A stretch of 64,000 nt of DNA from Roseovarius amoyensis (GCF_003260265.1 NZ_QITQ01000007.1:1-64000), one strand, 5' to 3'; shown: positions 1 to 9,061, counted from the stretch's first letter. The notes: generated by a model from the letters alone, not told the origin. Numbers and translations are program-made.

Positions 1-362
1 CGGTCATGCCGTCCGAGGCCGAGCATGACGTACTGGCCTACATGGCCTTCGACGAGAGCCTGCGCTCGAAGCTGCACAGCACCAACCCGCTCGAGCGCGT
101 CAACAAGGAGGTCAAGCGGCGCACCAATGTGGTCGGGATCTTCCCCAATCGCGAGGCCGCCATCTGGCTGGTCGGCGCGCTCATGCTGGAGCAGAACGAC
201 GAATGGGCCGTCTCGCGCCGTTACACGCCAGTGGAAAAGCTGACCGCCATGTGCAACGATACCGATGCGGCGACGATGATCGCCGCGCAGTGAACGAGCA
301 ACACCAGCTATGAAGAAGCAGGTGGACCCCAGTTCCTACACCACTCATCGGGGCACTACCCC
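1..362 (+). mobile_element. Right end of an IS256-family insertion sequence
   Basis: The window opens inside a transposase of the IS256 (Mutator) type. After its stop codon about 70 bases of non-coding DNA follow, ending in the stretch 321-362, which contains ACCACTCATCGGGGCACTAC and resembles the terminal inverted repeat of such elements. The left end lies outside the window, so the repeat cannot be matched and the exact border is an estimate. The element sits at the outer edge of the catabolic island, 128 bases downstream of its last gene. Confidence 0.6.
3..293 (+). CDS. IS256-family transposase, C-terminal part (cut by window edge)
   Basis: Only about the last 96 residues are present; the reading frame is open to the window edge, so the gene starts outside. 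The fragment carries the C-terminal signature of Mutator-type transposases: SKLHSTNPLERVNKEVKRRT, which includes the region of the last catalytic acidic residue (the E of NPLERVNKE), followed by VVGIFPNREA. The enzyme would catalyse transposition of its own element through a DDE nuclease. Whether the rest of the gene is intact cannot be seen here. Confidence 0.85.
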   Translation, partial: VMPSEAEHDVLAYMAFDESLRSKLHSTNPLERVNKEVKRRTNVVGIFPNREAAIWLVGALMLEQNDEWAVSRRYTPVEKLTAMCNDTDAATMIAAQ

Positions 363-490
363 GAAGAACTGTGCCGACGAGAATTACCGGCAAACCTTCG
401 GGTCAGTCTTGCGATTGATCGCCGTTGCGTCGTTTCATGTTCACGTGGCCGCCCCGTTGTTCAGCCGATCGTTGGTTTTTGGCTGATGGT

Positions 491-1657
491 TCACATACGT
501 TTCGCGACCTCTTCCAGCATGACCTCGCTGGCGCCGCCGCCAATGGCCTGCACGCGGGCGTCGCGCGACATCCGTTCAACAGGTGTTTCGCGCATATAGC
601 CCATGCCACCGTGGAACTGCACACAGTCATAAAGCACCGAATTCACCAGCTCGCCGCAATATGCCTTGACCATCGAGACCTCTTTTACGCAATCGTGGCC
701 CGCAGCATCCAGCCTTGCGGCATGATAGACAAGCTGGCGACCTGCCTCGATCCGGGTCTGGCAATCGGCGAGGCGCTGGCGGATCGCCTGTTTGTCCCAC
801 AAAACACCGCCAAAGGCCTTGCGCTGCTTGACATAGTCCAGGGTCATGTCCAGTGCAGTTTGCGCCTCGGCGCAGGCCATCGCACCCAGAACAATGCGCT
901 CGTTCTGGAAGTTCTTCATGACCGAGTAGAAGCCCTTGTTGACCTCGCCCAGTATGTTTTCCGCCGGGACGCGGACATCCTCGAAAATCAGTTCAGCGGT
1001 ATCCGAGCACAGCCAGCCGGTCTTGTTCAGCGCCCGACCGACCGAGAAGCCCGGCGTGCCCTTTTCGACCGTGAACATGGTGATCCCGCGCGAGCCCTTG
1101 GCATCGGGATTGGTCTTGGCGCCGACGAAATAGATATCGCCATGCACGCCGTTGGTGATGAACATCTTGGTGCCGTTCAGCACCCAGTCGGACCCGTCCT
1201 GCACGGCACGGGTGCGCATGCCGGCAACGTCCGATCCGGCACCCGGTTCGGTCACTGCAACGGCGGCTATCTTTTCGCCCGAGGTGATCGAGGGCATCCA
1301 GCGCGCCTTCTGTTCCGGGCTGCCCGCGTTTTCAAGGTGCGGCGAGGCCATGTCGGTATGCACCAGCACCGTGGCCGAGAAACCGCCAAAGGTGGACCGC
1401 CCGACCTCTTCGGCCAGAACCACGCTGGACATCACATCCAGCCCCGCGCCGCCATATTCCTCGTCATAGCGCATGCCCAGCACGCCCAGATCGCCCATAC
1501 GGCGCAGCACGTCGCGGGGCACCATGCCCTCCTCTTCCCATGCGTCGGCCTTGGCCGTCACCTCGGTTTCGATGAACCGGCGCAACTGGTCACGGATCAT
1601 GTCGAGGTCTTCGTTGAACGGCCCAGTGGCCGCGGCAGTGGTGTCCTGTCTGGTCAT
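491..1657 (-). CDS. Acyl-CoA dehydrogenase, AtuD-like
   Basis: A 388-residue FAD flavoprotein that would oxidise an acyl-CoA to its 2,3-enoyl-CoA in the cytoplasm. The start at 1657 (MTRQDTT) follows a GGAGG site (1665-1669) that lies in the last codons of the upstream carboxylase gene. The FAD/substrate segment VTEPGAGSD and the C-terminal QFHGGMGYMRETP are present. The position equivalent to MCAD Glu376 is Gly (AIGGGASEVML), while Glu253 in FQNERIV occupies the alternative base position used by isovaleryl- and citronellyl-CoA dehydrogenases. From memory the GGGA-x-E-x-ML ending is also found in Pseudomonas AtuD. It is the last gene of the TetR-carboxylase operon. Its substrate is probably branched, but this is inferred. 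Confidence 0.85.
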   Translation of the reverse strand: MTRQDTTAAATGPFNEDLDMIRDQLRRFIETEVTAKADAWEEEGMVPRDVLRRMGDLGVLGMRYDEEYGGAGLDVMSSVVLAEEVGRSTFGGFSATVLVHTDMASPHLENAGSPEQKARWMPSITSGEKIAAVAVTEPGAGSDVAGMRTRAVQDGSDWVLNGTKMFITNGVHGDIYFVGAKTNPDAKGSRGITMFTVEKGTPGFSVGRALNKTGWLCSDTAELIFEDVRVPAENILGEVNKGFYSVMKNFQNERIVLGAMACAEAQTALDMTLDYVKQRKAFGGVLWDKQAIRQRLADCQTRIEAGRQLVYHAARLDAAGHDCVKEVSMVKAYCGELVNSVLYDCVQFHGGMGYMRETPVERMSRDARVQAIGGGASEVMLEEVAKRM

Positions 1658-1659
1658 GT

Positions 1660-3657
1660 CTATTCCTCCGGGTCGAGTTTGACGAGTGGGGCGTGTCCGG
1701 CGACCGTATCGCCCGGAGCACAATAGATTTCCGTTACCACGCCCGCGACCGGCGCGGGCAGGCTTTGCAGCAGTTTCATGGCTTCCAGCACCACCAGCGT
1801 GTCCCCGGCGGCGACGGTATCGCCGGGGGCGACGCGCACCTCGGCAACGGCGCCCGGCATGGGGGCCGACAACAGGTCAGCGCCGCCAGATCCGCCGGCG
1901 GCCCGGGTAAGGTGTTGATCTTCCAGAGTGCACAGGTCCGTCACGATCATCCCGGCAGAGGTCTGCAAATGCACCCTCCAATGATTGCCGGCGCGCTCGA
2001 CATGCGCGATGCGCGAGAACGGAATGCCGTCGATACGTCCGCTCAGATGACCGCCGGTCAGGGCGGTGGTCTCGGCTGTGATGGTCTGACCGTCCGGCAG
2101 AACGGCGGCAAGCACTGCCGGGGCGCCGGATATGCGGATCGGTTCATCCTCGGATGTGGTCCAGTACGATGCCGTGCCGGGCCGTCCCGCAGGGGCGGTA
2201 AGCCGCCATGACCCAAGGCTTTCCCAAGGCGATGCGCCCGCCGGGGCGAGATGCAGATGGAGCACCATGGCGGCAAGGGCCATGTCGCCGGCGTCGGGCG
2301 TCGGTTGCGTCCAGCCATCGGGGAACATTTCAGGCAATCCCGAGGTGTGGTGCCGGAACGCCTGAAAGTCCGCATGCGTCAGCAGCGCCCGCTGATAGGA
2401 CAGGTTCAGGCCGACGCCACCAACGGCGAAGCCATCAATCGCGGCAACCGCCTGACGGATCGCCCCGGCCCGGTCCGGCGCATGGACGATCAGCTTTGCC
2501 AACATGGAATCGTAATGGTGGCCGACGACCGACCCCGCCGCGACGCCGCTATCCAGCCGCACGCCTGCTGGCGGTGCCCAAAGGGTTATCTGGCCGGTTT
2601 CGGGGCGGAAATTTTCCGCCGGGTTCTCGGCGGCGATGCGGATCTCGATGGCGTGTCCGTCGAACTGCACATCGGTTTGCGCGAACGACAGCGCCTCGCC
2701 CCGGCCAATGCGCAACTGCCATTCGACCAGGTCGATCCCGGTGATGGCCTCGGTCACGGGGTGTTCAACCTGCAGGCGGGTGTTCATTTCGAGAAAGTAG
2801 TATTCGCCGCGCGCCGGGTCGTAGAGGTATTCCACCGTCCCCAACGAGCGATAGCCGATGGATTGGGCCAGCCGTACCGCCGCCGACAGCATGTCATCGC
2901 GCATGGCGTCGGGCAGATCGGCGGCGGGGGCCTCTTCGATCAGCTTCTGGTGGTTGCGCTGGAGCGAACAGTCGCGGTCGCCCAGATGCAGCACGGTGCC
3001 GTGGGTGTCGCCCAGCACCTGCACCTCTACGTGACGGGCACGGGGTGCGTAGCGTTCAAGGAACACAGCAGGATCGCCGAACGCGCCCTGCGCCTCGGCG
3101 CGGGCGGATGCAATCGCCTCGGGCGCGTCGGCCAGATCGGTGACAAGGCGCATCCCGCGCCCGCCGCCACCGGCGCTGGCCTTGACCAGGAAAGGCGTGC
3201 CAAGCGTCCGTGCCTCGTCCAGCAGTCGGGCATCGGACTGATCTTCGCCACGATAGCCGGGCAAGACGGGTACGCCCGCGGCCTCGGCTGCGGCCTTGGC
3301 CTCGATTTTTGACCCCATCATTGCGATGGCGTCGGCCTCGGGCCCGATGAACACAAGGCCCGCCGCCTCGACCGCAGCGGCGAAACCGGCGTTTTCGGAC
3401 AGGAAACCATAGCCGGGATGCACCGCGCCGGCGCCGGTCGCGCGGGCGGCGTCCAGAATGGCGTCGATGTTGAGATAGCTTTCCGAGGGCGCGGCACCGC
3501 CGATGCAGACGGCGTGATCGGCCTCGGCCACAAAGGGCGCGTCGCGGTCGGCCTCGGAAAAGACCGCCACACTTTCCAGCCCCAGCTTGCGGCAACCGCG
3601 CTGGATACGCCGGGCGATTTCGCCACGGTTGGCGATCAGGACACGGGTGAAGCTCAT
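1660..3657 (-). CDS. Acyl-CoA carboxylase alpha subunit (biotin carboxylase + biotin carrier), MCC/GCC-like
   Basis: A 665-residue protein carrying biotin carboxylase and the biotinylated carrier domain. It would use ATP and bicarbonate to carboxylate biotin for the partner carboxyltransferase at 4459-6057. It begins with the biotin-carboxylase signature RVLIANRGEIARRI, has the glycine-rich ATP loop KASAGGGGRGM, the EMNTRLQVEHPVTE motif, and near the C-terminus the biotinylation site EAMKL. The start at 3657 is chosen because its ATG overlaps the stop of the upstream hydratase (ATGA), indicating translational coupling. Length and order match 3-methylcrotonyl- and geranyl-CoA carboxylase alpha subunits. 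Which enoyl-CoA it serves cannot be told from sequence alone. Confidence 0.9.
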   Translation of the reverse strand: MSFTRVLIANRGEIARRIQRGCRKLGLESVAVFSEADRDAPFVAEADHAVCIGGAAPSESYLNIDAILDAARATGAGAVHPGYGFLSENAGFAAAVEAAGLVFIGPEADAIAMMGSKIEAKAAAEAAGVPVLPGYRGEDQSDARLLDEARTLGTPFLVKASAGGGGRGMRLVTDLADAPEAIASARAEAQGAFGDPAVFLERYAPRARHVEVQVLGDTHGTVLHLGDRDCSLQRNHQKLIEEAPAADLPDAMRDDMLSAAVRLAQSIGYRSLGTVEYLYDPARGEYYFLEMNTRLQVEHPVTEAITGIDLVEWQLRIGRGEALSFAQTDVQFDGHAIEIRIAAENPAENFRPETGQITLWAPPAGVRLDSGVAAGSVVGHHYDSMLAKLIVHAPDRAGAIRQAVAAIDGFAVGGVGLNLSYQRALLTHADFQAFRHHTSGLPEMFPDGWTQPTPDAGDMALAAMVLHLHLAPAGASPWESLGSWRLTAPAGRPGTASYWTTSEDEPIRISGAPAVLAAVLPDGQTITAETTALTGGHLSGRIDGIPFSRIAHVERAGNHWRVHLQTSAGMIVTDLCTLEDQHLTRAAGGSGGADLLSAPMPGAVAEVRVAPGDTVAAGDTLVVLEAMKLLQSLPAPVAGVVTEIYCAPGDTVAGHAPLVKLDPEE

Positions 3658-4448
3658 TTCACCCGCCATGACGGAATGCTCTTGTTGAGGAAGCTGTTGA
3701 TGCCTTCGATGCCTTCCCTGGTTTCCCATGCGTCGGCCAGTCGGTCGGCGGTGTAGATCATGTTGGTTTCCAGATCATGGGCCGCCACATAGGCAATCAG
3801 CGCCTTGGTGTCGGCCACCGCGCCGGGCGCGGCCTGAAGGTGAGCGTGGACGACACGCTCGACCGCTTGGTCCAGTTCGTCCGAAGCGACGACCTCGGTC
3901 AAGAGACCGATCCGTTCAGCCCGTGCGCTGTCGAACAGCGCCCCCGACAGCATGGTTTCGCGCGAATGCACCTTGCCAATGCGGGCCACGACGTAAGGCG
4001 AGATATTGGCCGGTAACAGGCCCAGCTTCACCTCGGTCAGGCCAAAGCGGGACCCTTCGGCGCCAATCGTGTAGTCGCAGACCGATATCATGCCGACCCC
4101 CCCGCCATAGGCCGGGCCGTTGATCCGCCCGATCAGCGGCTTGGGCAGAGAATCGAGGCGCCGCAGCAAGTGCGCCAGAGTAGCGCTTTGTTCGACCCGT
4201 TCGGCGCGGGACTTGTCGACGTTGGAGGAGAACCAGTTGAAATCACCCCCTGCGCAAAAACTCTTGCCGTTGCCGGTCAGGACCACGATGCGCACTTTGT
4301 CATCGGCGGCCAGTTTTTCGGCCGCATCCGAAAGCTCGGCGATCAGCGTGCCGTTCAGGGCATTGTGTTTGTCCGGCCGGTTCAGGGTTACGGTGGCAAC
4401 ACCGCGCGCGTCGGTCTCGACCAGGATGGTTTCGTAAGTCGTCGTCAT
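3654..4448 (-). CDS. Enoyl-CoA hydratase, 3-methylglutaconyl-/isohexenylglutaconyl-CoA hydratase type
   Basis: A 264-residue crotonase-fold protein. The N-terminal VTLNRPDKHNALN, the oxyanion segment SFCAGGDF and the loop GLLPANISPYVVARIG are visible. The last is typical of the LiuC/AtuE branch that hydrates 3-methylglutaconyl-CoA or its isohexenyl analogue after gamma-carboxylation. One of the two classical hydratase glutamates is replaced (GGGVGM where enoyl-CoA hydratase has GGGCEL), whereas the second is kept (FGLTEVKLG). I recall the same replacement in LiuC proteins. The start at 4448 (MTTTYET) follows a modest GTGAGG site, 10 bases after the carboxyltransferase stop. Sitting between the beta and alpha carboxylase genes, it very likely acts directly on their product. 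Confidence 0.82.
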   Translation of the reverse strand: MTTTYETILVETDARGVATVTLNRPDKHNALNGTLIAELSDAAEKLAADDKVRIVVLTGNGKSFCAGGDFNWFSSNVDKSRAERVEQSATLAHLLRRLDSLPKPLIGRINGPAYGGGVGMISVCDYTIGAEGSRFGLTEVKLGLLPANISPYVVARIGKVHSRETMLSGALFDSARAERIGLLTEVVASDELDQAVERVVHAHLQAAPGAVADTKALIAYVAAHDLETNMIYTADRLADAWETREGIEGINSFLNKSIPSWRVK

Positions 4449-4458
4449 ATCTAGGGCC

Positions 4459-6057
4459 TCACATTCTGAATACGGGCGTGTGGCGCTCTGCCTCGGGCAC
4501 CGAAGAGACAATAGCCAGGCACAGGCCGAGAATATCTCGGGTCTGGCCGGGGTCGATCAGCCCGTCATCCCAGAGCCGCGAAGTGGCGTAATAGGGATCG
4601 GACTGTTCGCCGTACTGGGCGCGCACCTGCGCCTCGATCTGCGCCAGGTCGGCGTCCAGCCTGGCAGGCTCGCCGCCCTTCTGGCGGCGCAGTTCCAGCA
4701 TCACATTGGTGGCGATGTCGGCGGACATGGTGGCCAATTCTGCGGTTGGCCAGGCAAAGAGAAAATTCGGAGCGAAACCGCGCCCGCACATGCCATAGTT
4801 GCCCGCCCCGTAAGAGCCCCCCAGCAAAACCGACAGGCGCGGCACCTTGGCCACCGACATCGCATAGACCAGCTTGGCGCTGTCCTTGGCGATGCCGCCG
4901 CGCTCGGCTTCGGTGCCGACCATGAAGCCCGATATGTTGTGCAGGAACAAAAGCGGGATGTTCCTCTGATCGCACATCGAGACGAACTGCGCCCCCTTCA
5001 ACGAGCTGTCGGAAAGAAGCGCGCCGTTATTGGCCAGGACACCCACGCGATAGCCATGGATGCGTGCCGTACCGCAGACCAGCGTTTCGCCCCAGCCGGG
5101 CTTGAATTCGCGGAATTCGCCGGCGTCGATCATGCGCAGCAAAACCTCGCGCATGTCATATGGTTCCTTGCGGTCGGCGCTGATGACGCCAAGCAACTCG
5201 GACGGATCATGCGCGGGCGGCGCGGGGGCTGCGTCGGGCTGCATCGGGCGCGATTGGCCAAGCTCGGCCACGATGTCGCGCATCAGAGCGAGCGCATGGT
5301 ATTCGTCCTCGGCCAGGTGGTCGCATACACCGGAGACGCGCGCGTGCATTTCGGCGCCACCCAGCGTTTCGCCATCGACCTCTTCGTTGATAGCAACCTT
5401 GACGATCGAGGGTCCGCCCAGATGGATACGTGCGTTACCGCGCACCATGATGACCTCGTCCGACAGCGCGGGAATATAGGCCCCGCCCGCTGTGCAGCCG
5501 CCGAACACGGCTGATATCTGAGGCAACCCGCTGGCCGACATGTTGGTCTGGCGATAGAAGGAATTGCCGAAATGGCGGGCGTCGGGAAAGACCCGGTCCT
5601 GTTCCGGCAGATAGGCCCCGCCGCAATCCACCAGATACAAGCAGGGCAGCCGGTTTTCGGCCGCGATTTCCTGGGCGCGGATGTGTTTTTGCACCGTCTC
5701 GTGGTAGAAGGATCCACCCTTTACCGTGGCATCATTGGCGATCACCACACAGGGCAGCCCATGGACGATGCCGATGCCGGTCACGATCCCGGATCCAGGA
5801 ACCTCGCCCCCATATTGGCCATAAGCCGCGAGCGACGACAGTTCAAGAAACGAGGTGCCCGGGTCCACCAGCAGGTCGATCCGTTCGCGGACCAATAGCT
5901 TGCCGCGCTTGCGGTGGCGTTCAACCATATCGGGGCGTCCGCCCGACGTCGCCTCGGCAATCCGCGCGCGCAGGGTCTCGACGCGTTCGCTTTGCGCCGC
6001 GTGGTTGCGGGCGTAGGTCTCGGATGCGGTCAGTACCGCTGATTTAAGACGAGCCAT
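4459..6057 (-). CDS. Acyl-CoA carboxylase beta subunit (carboxyltransferase), MCC-like
   Basis: A 532-residue carboxyltransferase of the 3-methylcrotonyl-/geranyl-CoA carboxylase family; it moves carboxyl from carboxybiotin to the gamma carbon of an unsaturated acyl-CoA. Both crotonase-like halves are present: CTAGGAYIPALSDE in the N-half and GGSYGAGNYGMCGRGFAP in the C-half. Residue 163 is Phe (RHFGNSF), the bulky residue associated with MCC rather than geranyl-CoA carboxylase. That differs from the paralogue at 9864-11471. The gene starts three bases after the stop of the TetR gene and heads the set beta-hydratase-alpha-ACAD, the same content as liu operons. MCC itself or a related branched enoyl-CoA carboxylase are both possible. 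Confidence 0.88.
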   Translation of the reverse strand: MARLKSAVLTASETYARNHAAQSERVETLRARIAEATSGGRPDMVERHRKRGKLLVRERIDLLVDPGTSFLELSSLAAYGQYGGEVPGSGIVTGIGIVHGLPCVVIANDATVKGGSFYHETVQKHIRAQEIAAENRLPCLYLVDCGGAYLPEQDRVFPDARHFGNSFYRQTNMSASGLPQISAVFGGCTAGGAYIPALSDEVIMVRGNARIHLGGPSIVKVAINEEVDGETLGGAEMHARVSGVCDHLAEDEYHALALMRDIVAELGQSRPMQPDAAPAPPAHDPSELLGVISADRKEPYDMREVLLRMIDAGEFREFKPGWGETLVCGTARIHGYRVGVLANNGALLSDSSLKGAQFVSMCDQRNIPLLFLHNISGFMVGTEAERGGIAKDSAKLVYAMSVAKVPRLSVLLGGSYGAGNYGMCGRGFAPNFLFAWPTAELATMSADIATNVMLELRRQKGGEPARLDADLAQIEAQVRAQYGEQSDPYYATSRLWDDGLIDPGQTRDILGLCLAIVSSVPEAERHTPVFRM

Positions 6058-6060
6058 GGA

Positions 6061-6690
6061 TCAGGTATCCTGTCTTTCAAGTATTCCGTCGAGAAACACA
6101 TCGGCATAGGTGCGCGACAGCGCCTCGACGCTGCCCCGGTCCGGATCGAACCAATCGAGCGTCGCGTTCAGCGCGCCGATCAACATCAGGCGCAGGCGGC
6201 GGATGTCCACGTCGCGCTTCAATGCGCCGTCGTCCTGAAGCCGGGACAACAGAGCGTCCCATTCGGCCTCATAAGCGCGGCGTGTGGGCAGGTTGGCATC
6301 TTTGACGGATTGCGGCACTTGCCCGAAAATACGCACATTGGCGGAGGTGTAATCGCTGACGTCAAGAAGCGCGCGCAGATGCGCCCCGATCGCGGCGCGC
6401 AAGGTCGCTTCGGGGCTGGTGCCTTCCGGCAACTCGGAAACCGCCTGGCGCATGCTCTCGTGAACGACTTGAATGCCGGCATCCAAGACGGCCGCAACGA
6501 TTTCGTCCTTGGAGCCGAAATGGTAATATATGCTGCCCGCCTTGATCCCTGCTGTCTCGGCGATTTTTCTCAGCGACACCGACCCATAGCCTTGTTCGCG
6601 AAAGAGCCGCGCCGCGACGTTCAGCACGCCGTCACGCCCGACCGCGTTGCGCCGCGCCTCGCTGACCTTTCCCGCCGTGTCATCCGCCAT
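6061..6690 (-). CDS. TetR-family transcriptional regulator
   Basis: A 209-residue repressor-type protein. The N-terminal helix-turn-helix is clear (SLRKIAETAGIKAGSIYYHF, about residues 39-58), followed by SKDEIVAAVLDAG. The ligand domain contains SDYTSANVRIFG, a motif repeated in both halves of the tandem TetR protein at 21208-22578, so they are close relatives. It is the first gene of the carboxylase operon; its own promoter carries the CTAAC-N4-GTTAG-type palindrome at 6718-6731, which suggests autoregulation. The ligand is probably an acyl-CoA intermediate, by analogy with other TetR regulators of fatty-acid and terpene catabolism. Start at 6690 has a weak AAGAGA site. Confidence 0.88.
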   Translation of the reverse strand: MADDTAGKVSEARRNAVGRDGVLNVAARLFREQGYGSVSLRKIAETAGIKAGSIYYHFGSKDEIVAAVLDAGIQVVHESMRQAVSELPEGTSPEATLRAAIGAHLRALLDVSDYTSANVRIFGQVPQSVKDANLPTRRAYEAEWDALLSRLQDDGALKRDVDIRRLRLMLIGALNATLDWFDPDRGSVEALSRTYADVFLDGILERQDT

Positions 6691-6717
6691 GGAATCTCTT
6701 TTCAGTATGCTGCCTAA

Positions 6718-6753
6718 CTAACACTTGGTAGGTGCATGGCGACAATGAGTCAA
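6718..6753 (-). promoter_or_regulatory. Promoter and palindromic operator of the TetR-carboxylase operon
   Basis: On the minus strand a -35 element TTGACT (6753-6748) and, 17 bases on, TACCAA (6730-6725) form a plausible sigma-70 promoter. The palindrome lies at 6718-6731 and reads CTAACACTTGGTAG on the plus strand, with one mismatch from CTAAC-N4-GTTAG. It covers the -10 element, where a bound TetR dimer would block transcription. Leader length to the ATG would be about 28 bases. Confidence 0.6.
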
Positions 6754-6832
6754 CCGTTCCAAACGTGTTCGATAGAATTTTTTGGCAAATGCCATCCGGG
6801 CAATCATCATACGGCCGCGCGGAAAGGCGCGT

Positions 6833-6867
6833 GCCTGCCAAGGCCCGACTACAGGACCCTGGCAGGC
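6833..6867 (-). terminator. Hairpin after the thiolase-SDR unit
   Basis: GCCTGCCA (6833-6840) and TGGCAGGC (6860-6867) form a perfect 8-base stem with a 19-base loop, five bases beyond the SDR stop codon on the minus strand. No T-run follows, so its strength as a terminator is uncertain. Confidence 0.4.
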
Positions 6868-6871
6868 GATC

Positions 6872-7702
6872 CTAGATCACGAAGCCGCCGCCGCAAATGA
6901 CGTGCTGGCCCGAGATGAAGTTCGACTCAGGCGCACAGAACAGATAGACCGCGCCCGCCGCCTCTTCCGGTGTGCCGACCCGGCCCAACGGAATCATGCG
7001 TTCCATCTGGGACAGAAGATCGGGGTTCACGCCGACCTTGATCTCTTTTTCCTCGACCTTGATCGTGCTGTCACCATCGGCGCTGCCCTCGGTCAGGCGG
7101 GTGCGGATCGGACCGAAGGCCACCGCATTGACGTTGACCTTGTAGCGGCCCCATTCCTTGGCCATTGTCCGGGTGACCCCCAGGATACCGGCCTTGGCGG
7201 CGGAATAGTTGATCTGGCCGGCATTGCCGCCGGTGCCCGCAATGGACGAAATGTTCACCACCTTGCGGAATATCTCTTGCCCGGCTGCGGCTTCTTCCTT
7301 GGCCTTGGCGCTGATCACCGGCTGGGCCGCGCGCAGTATCTTGAAGGGCGCGGTCATGTGGACGTCGATGATCGCCTGCCACTGCTCGTCCGTCATCTTC
7401 TGAACGACGCTGTCCCAGGTATAGCCGGCGTTGTTCACGATGATGTCCAGCCCGCCAAAGCTGTCGACGCCCGTTTTGATGAACCGCTCGGCAAAACCGT
7501 CTTCGGTCACACTGCCGGCGCAGACCACCGCTTCGCCGCCGGCGGCGCGGATTGCCTCGGCGGTTTCATTGGCCGGGTCGGCATCCAGATCGTTGATCAC
7601 CAGCCGGGCCCCTTCCGAGGCCAGCTTGAGCGCGATTTCACGTCCGATGCCCCGGCCGGAACCGGATACCAGCGCCACGCGCCCGTCGAGTTTGTCAGTC
7701 AT
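6872..7702 (-). CDS. SDR-family 3-hydroxyacyl-CoA dehydrogenase-like protein
   Basis: A 276-residue short-chain dehydrogenase with the NAD(P) loop SGSGRGIG (residues 13-20), the NNAG motif and the catalytic Ser (NISSIAG) and YSAAK tetrad members. The acidic residue after the second strand (NDLDAD) favours NAD(H). It lies 24 bases after the thiolase gene in a two-gene unit. Oxidation of a 3-hydroxyacyl-CoA to the 3-ketoacyl-CoA cleaved by that thiolase is the natural role. An insertion of charged residues (around KVEEKEIKVGV) before the C-terminal substrate loop is longer than in FabG. Substrate chain type is unknown. Confidence 0.85.
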   Translation of the reverse strand: MTDKLDGRVALVSGSGRGIGREIALKLASEGARLVINDLDADPANETAEAIRAAGGEAVVCAGSVTEDGFAERFIKTGVDSFGGLDIIVNNAGYTWDSVVQKMTDEQWQAIIDVHMTAPFKILRAAQPVISAKAKEEAAAGQEIFRKVVNISSIAGTGGNAGQINYSAAKAGILGVTRTMAKEWGRYKVNVNAVAFGPIRTRLTEGSADGDSTIKVEEKEIKVGVNPDLLSQMERMIPLGRVGTPEEAAGAVYLFCAPESNFISGQHVICGGGFVI

Positions 7703-7726
7703 GCTCTGTCCTTCCGAAGGGCGCTG

Positions 7727-8911
7727 TCAGGCTTTTTCATAAAGCGTGGTCACACAGGCCCCGCCGAGGCCCAGATTATGCTGGAGCGCCAGACGCGCAC
7801 CGTCGACCTGGCGCGCATCGGCCTGGCCGCGGAGTTGCTGAACAAGCTCGAAGCACTGCGCGAGGCCGGTCGCCCCAAGCGGATGACCCTTGGACAACAG
7901 ACCGCCCGACGGGTTGGTCACGTATTTGCCGCCATAGGTGTTGTCGCCATCGTCAACGAACTTTGCCGCATCGCCGCGTGCGCATAGACCCAGCGCCTCG
8001 TAAGTGATCAGCTCGTTATGGGCAAAACAATCGTGCAGTTCGACCACGTCGACGTCGTCCGGCCCGATGCCCGCAGCCTCGTAGACCTGATCGGCAGCGC
8101 GTTTGGCCATCGAAAAGCCGACAACCTCGCGCATGTCATGCGCATTAAAGGTTTCCGGCCCGTCCGTTGTCATGGCCTGCGCCGAAATCCGGACTGAACC
8201 GTCAAGGCCGTGCTTGTCGGCAAACGCTTTGGAACAGACGATCGCCGCCGCCGCGCCGCAGGTCGGCGGACAGGCCATCAGCTTGGTCATGACGCCGGGC
8301 CAGATGACTTGCGCCGCCATGACATCTTCGGGCGTTACTTCTTGCCGGAAAAGGGCCACCGGGTTTTTGGCCGCATGCCGGCTGGACTTGGCGCGGATCT
8401 TGGCAAAGGTTTCCAGCGGTGTGCCGAACTCCTCCATATGTGCCTTGCCGGCGCCGCCGAAATACCGAAGCGCCAGCGGGATTTCCGAATTGCCCACCAG
8501 ATCGTCGGTTTCATCGTCGAATGCCGCAAACGGGCTGACCCGATCCTTATACATCGCACCGATTGCGCCGGGCTGCATCTGTTCGAACCCAAGCGCCAGA
8601 GCGCAGTCCACCGCGCCGCTTTCGACGGCCTGGCGCGCCAGGAACAGGGCGGACGACCCGGTCGAGCAGTTGTTGTTCACGTTCACAACCGGGATACCGG
8701 TCATGCCGACATGGTACAGGGCCCGCTGGCCGCAGGTGCTGTCGCCGTAGACATACCCCACATAGGCTTGCTGGACCTTGTCATAATCCAGCCCCGCGTC
8801 CGCCAGGGCGGAACGGGTGGCCGTCGTGGCCATTACATCATAGCTTTCGGATTTTCCCGGCTTCTGGAACGGGATCATCCCGACGCCGACGACACAGGCT
8901 TTGTCTTTCAT
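7727..8911 (-). CDS. Thiolase, SCP2/lipid-transfer type
   Basis: A 394-residue degradative thiolase that would split a 3-ketoacyl-CoA with free CoA. The nucleophile is the Cys in [12 protein letters not shown]; the other active-site segments are [10 protein letters not shown] and GHPLGATG. The C-terminal [16 protein letters not shown] is characteristic of SCP2-type thiolases, which handle bulky or branched (2-methyl, sterol side-chain) substrates, rather than the FadA type with CxG near the C-terminus. Start at 8911 (MKDKACVVG) was preferred because homologues begin just there. It is first in a unit with the SDR at 6872 and is preceded by a CTAAC-type operator. It is the only thiolase of the island. 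Confidence 0.88.
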   Translation of the reverse strand: MKDKACVVGVGMIPFQKPGKSESYDVMATTATRSALADAGLDYDKVQQAYVGYVYGDSTCGQRALYHVGMTGIPVVNVNNNCSTGSSALFLARQAVESGAVDCALALGFEQMQPGAIGAMYKDRVSPFAAFDDETDDLVGNSEIPLALRYFGGAGKAHMEEFGTPLETFAKIRAKSSRHAAKNPVALFRQEVTPEDVMAAQVIWPGVMTKLMACPPTCGAAAAIVCSKAFADKHGLDGSVRISAQAMTTDGPETFNAHDMREVVGFSMAKRAADQVYEAAGIGPDDVDVVELHDCFAHNELITYEALGLCARGDAAKFVDDGDNTYGGKYVTNPSGGLLSKGHPLGATGLAQCFELVQQLRGQADARQVDGARLALQHNLGLGGACVTTLYEKA

Positions 8912-8966
8912 TTCTGTCTCTCTCAGGTTTGAGCCGGACGCCATGAGTCGAACGCCACTGGATTTT

Positions 8967-8980
8967 CTACCAATTGTTAG
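8967..8980 (-). promoter_or_regulatory. Palindromic operator upstream of the thiolase gene
   Basis: CTACCAATTGTTAG on the plus strand is CTAAC-N4-GTTAG with one mismatch; flanking bases extend the symmetry (TTCTACC...GTTAGAA). It lies 56 bases upstream of the thiolase ATG. A convincing -35/-10 pair for the minus strand could not be picked out. Confidence 0.55.
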
Positions 8981-9032
8981 AATTTACATCCCGCCACAAG
9001 GCACTGTCAACAACGACACGGCGCGGCGATGC

Positions 9033-9061
9033 TTGCCGATATTTCTAACATATGTTTGGAT
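9033..9061 (+). promoter_or_regulatory. Promoter with palindromic operator upstream of the PaaY-like gene
   Basis: TTGCCG (9033-9038), a 17-base spacer and TTGGAT (9056-9061) form a weak promoter. The spacer contains CTAACATATGTTTG (9045-9058), a one-mismatch copy of the island operator. The operator begins 12 bases after the start of the -35, exactly as in the promoters at 16.1 and 30.9 kb. Confidence 0.55.

Noticed and set aside
491-6690. Reading this unit simply as the complete leucine (liu) operon
   Set aside because: Gene content matches, but the dehydrogenase looks AtuD-like, the regulator is TetR rather than the MerR-type LiuR, and the lyase is missing from the unit. A classical leucine pathway is possible but not established.
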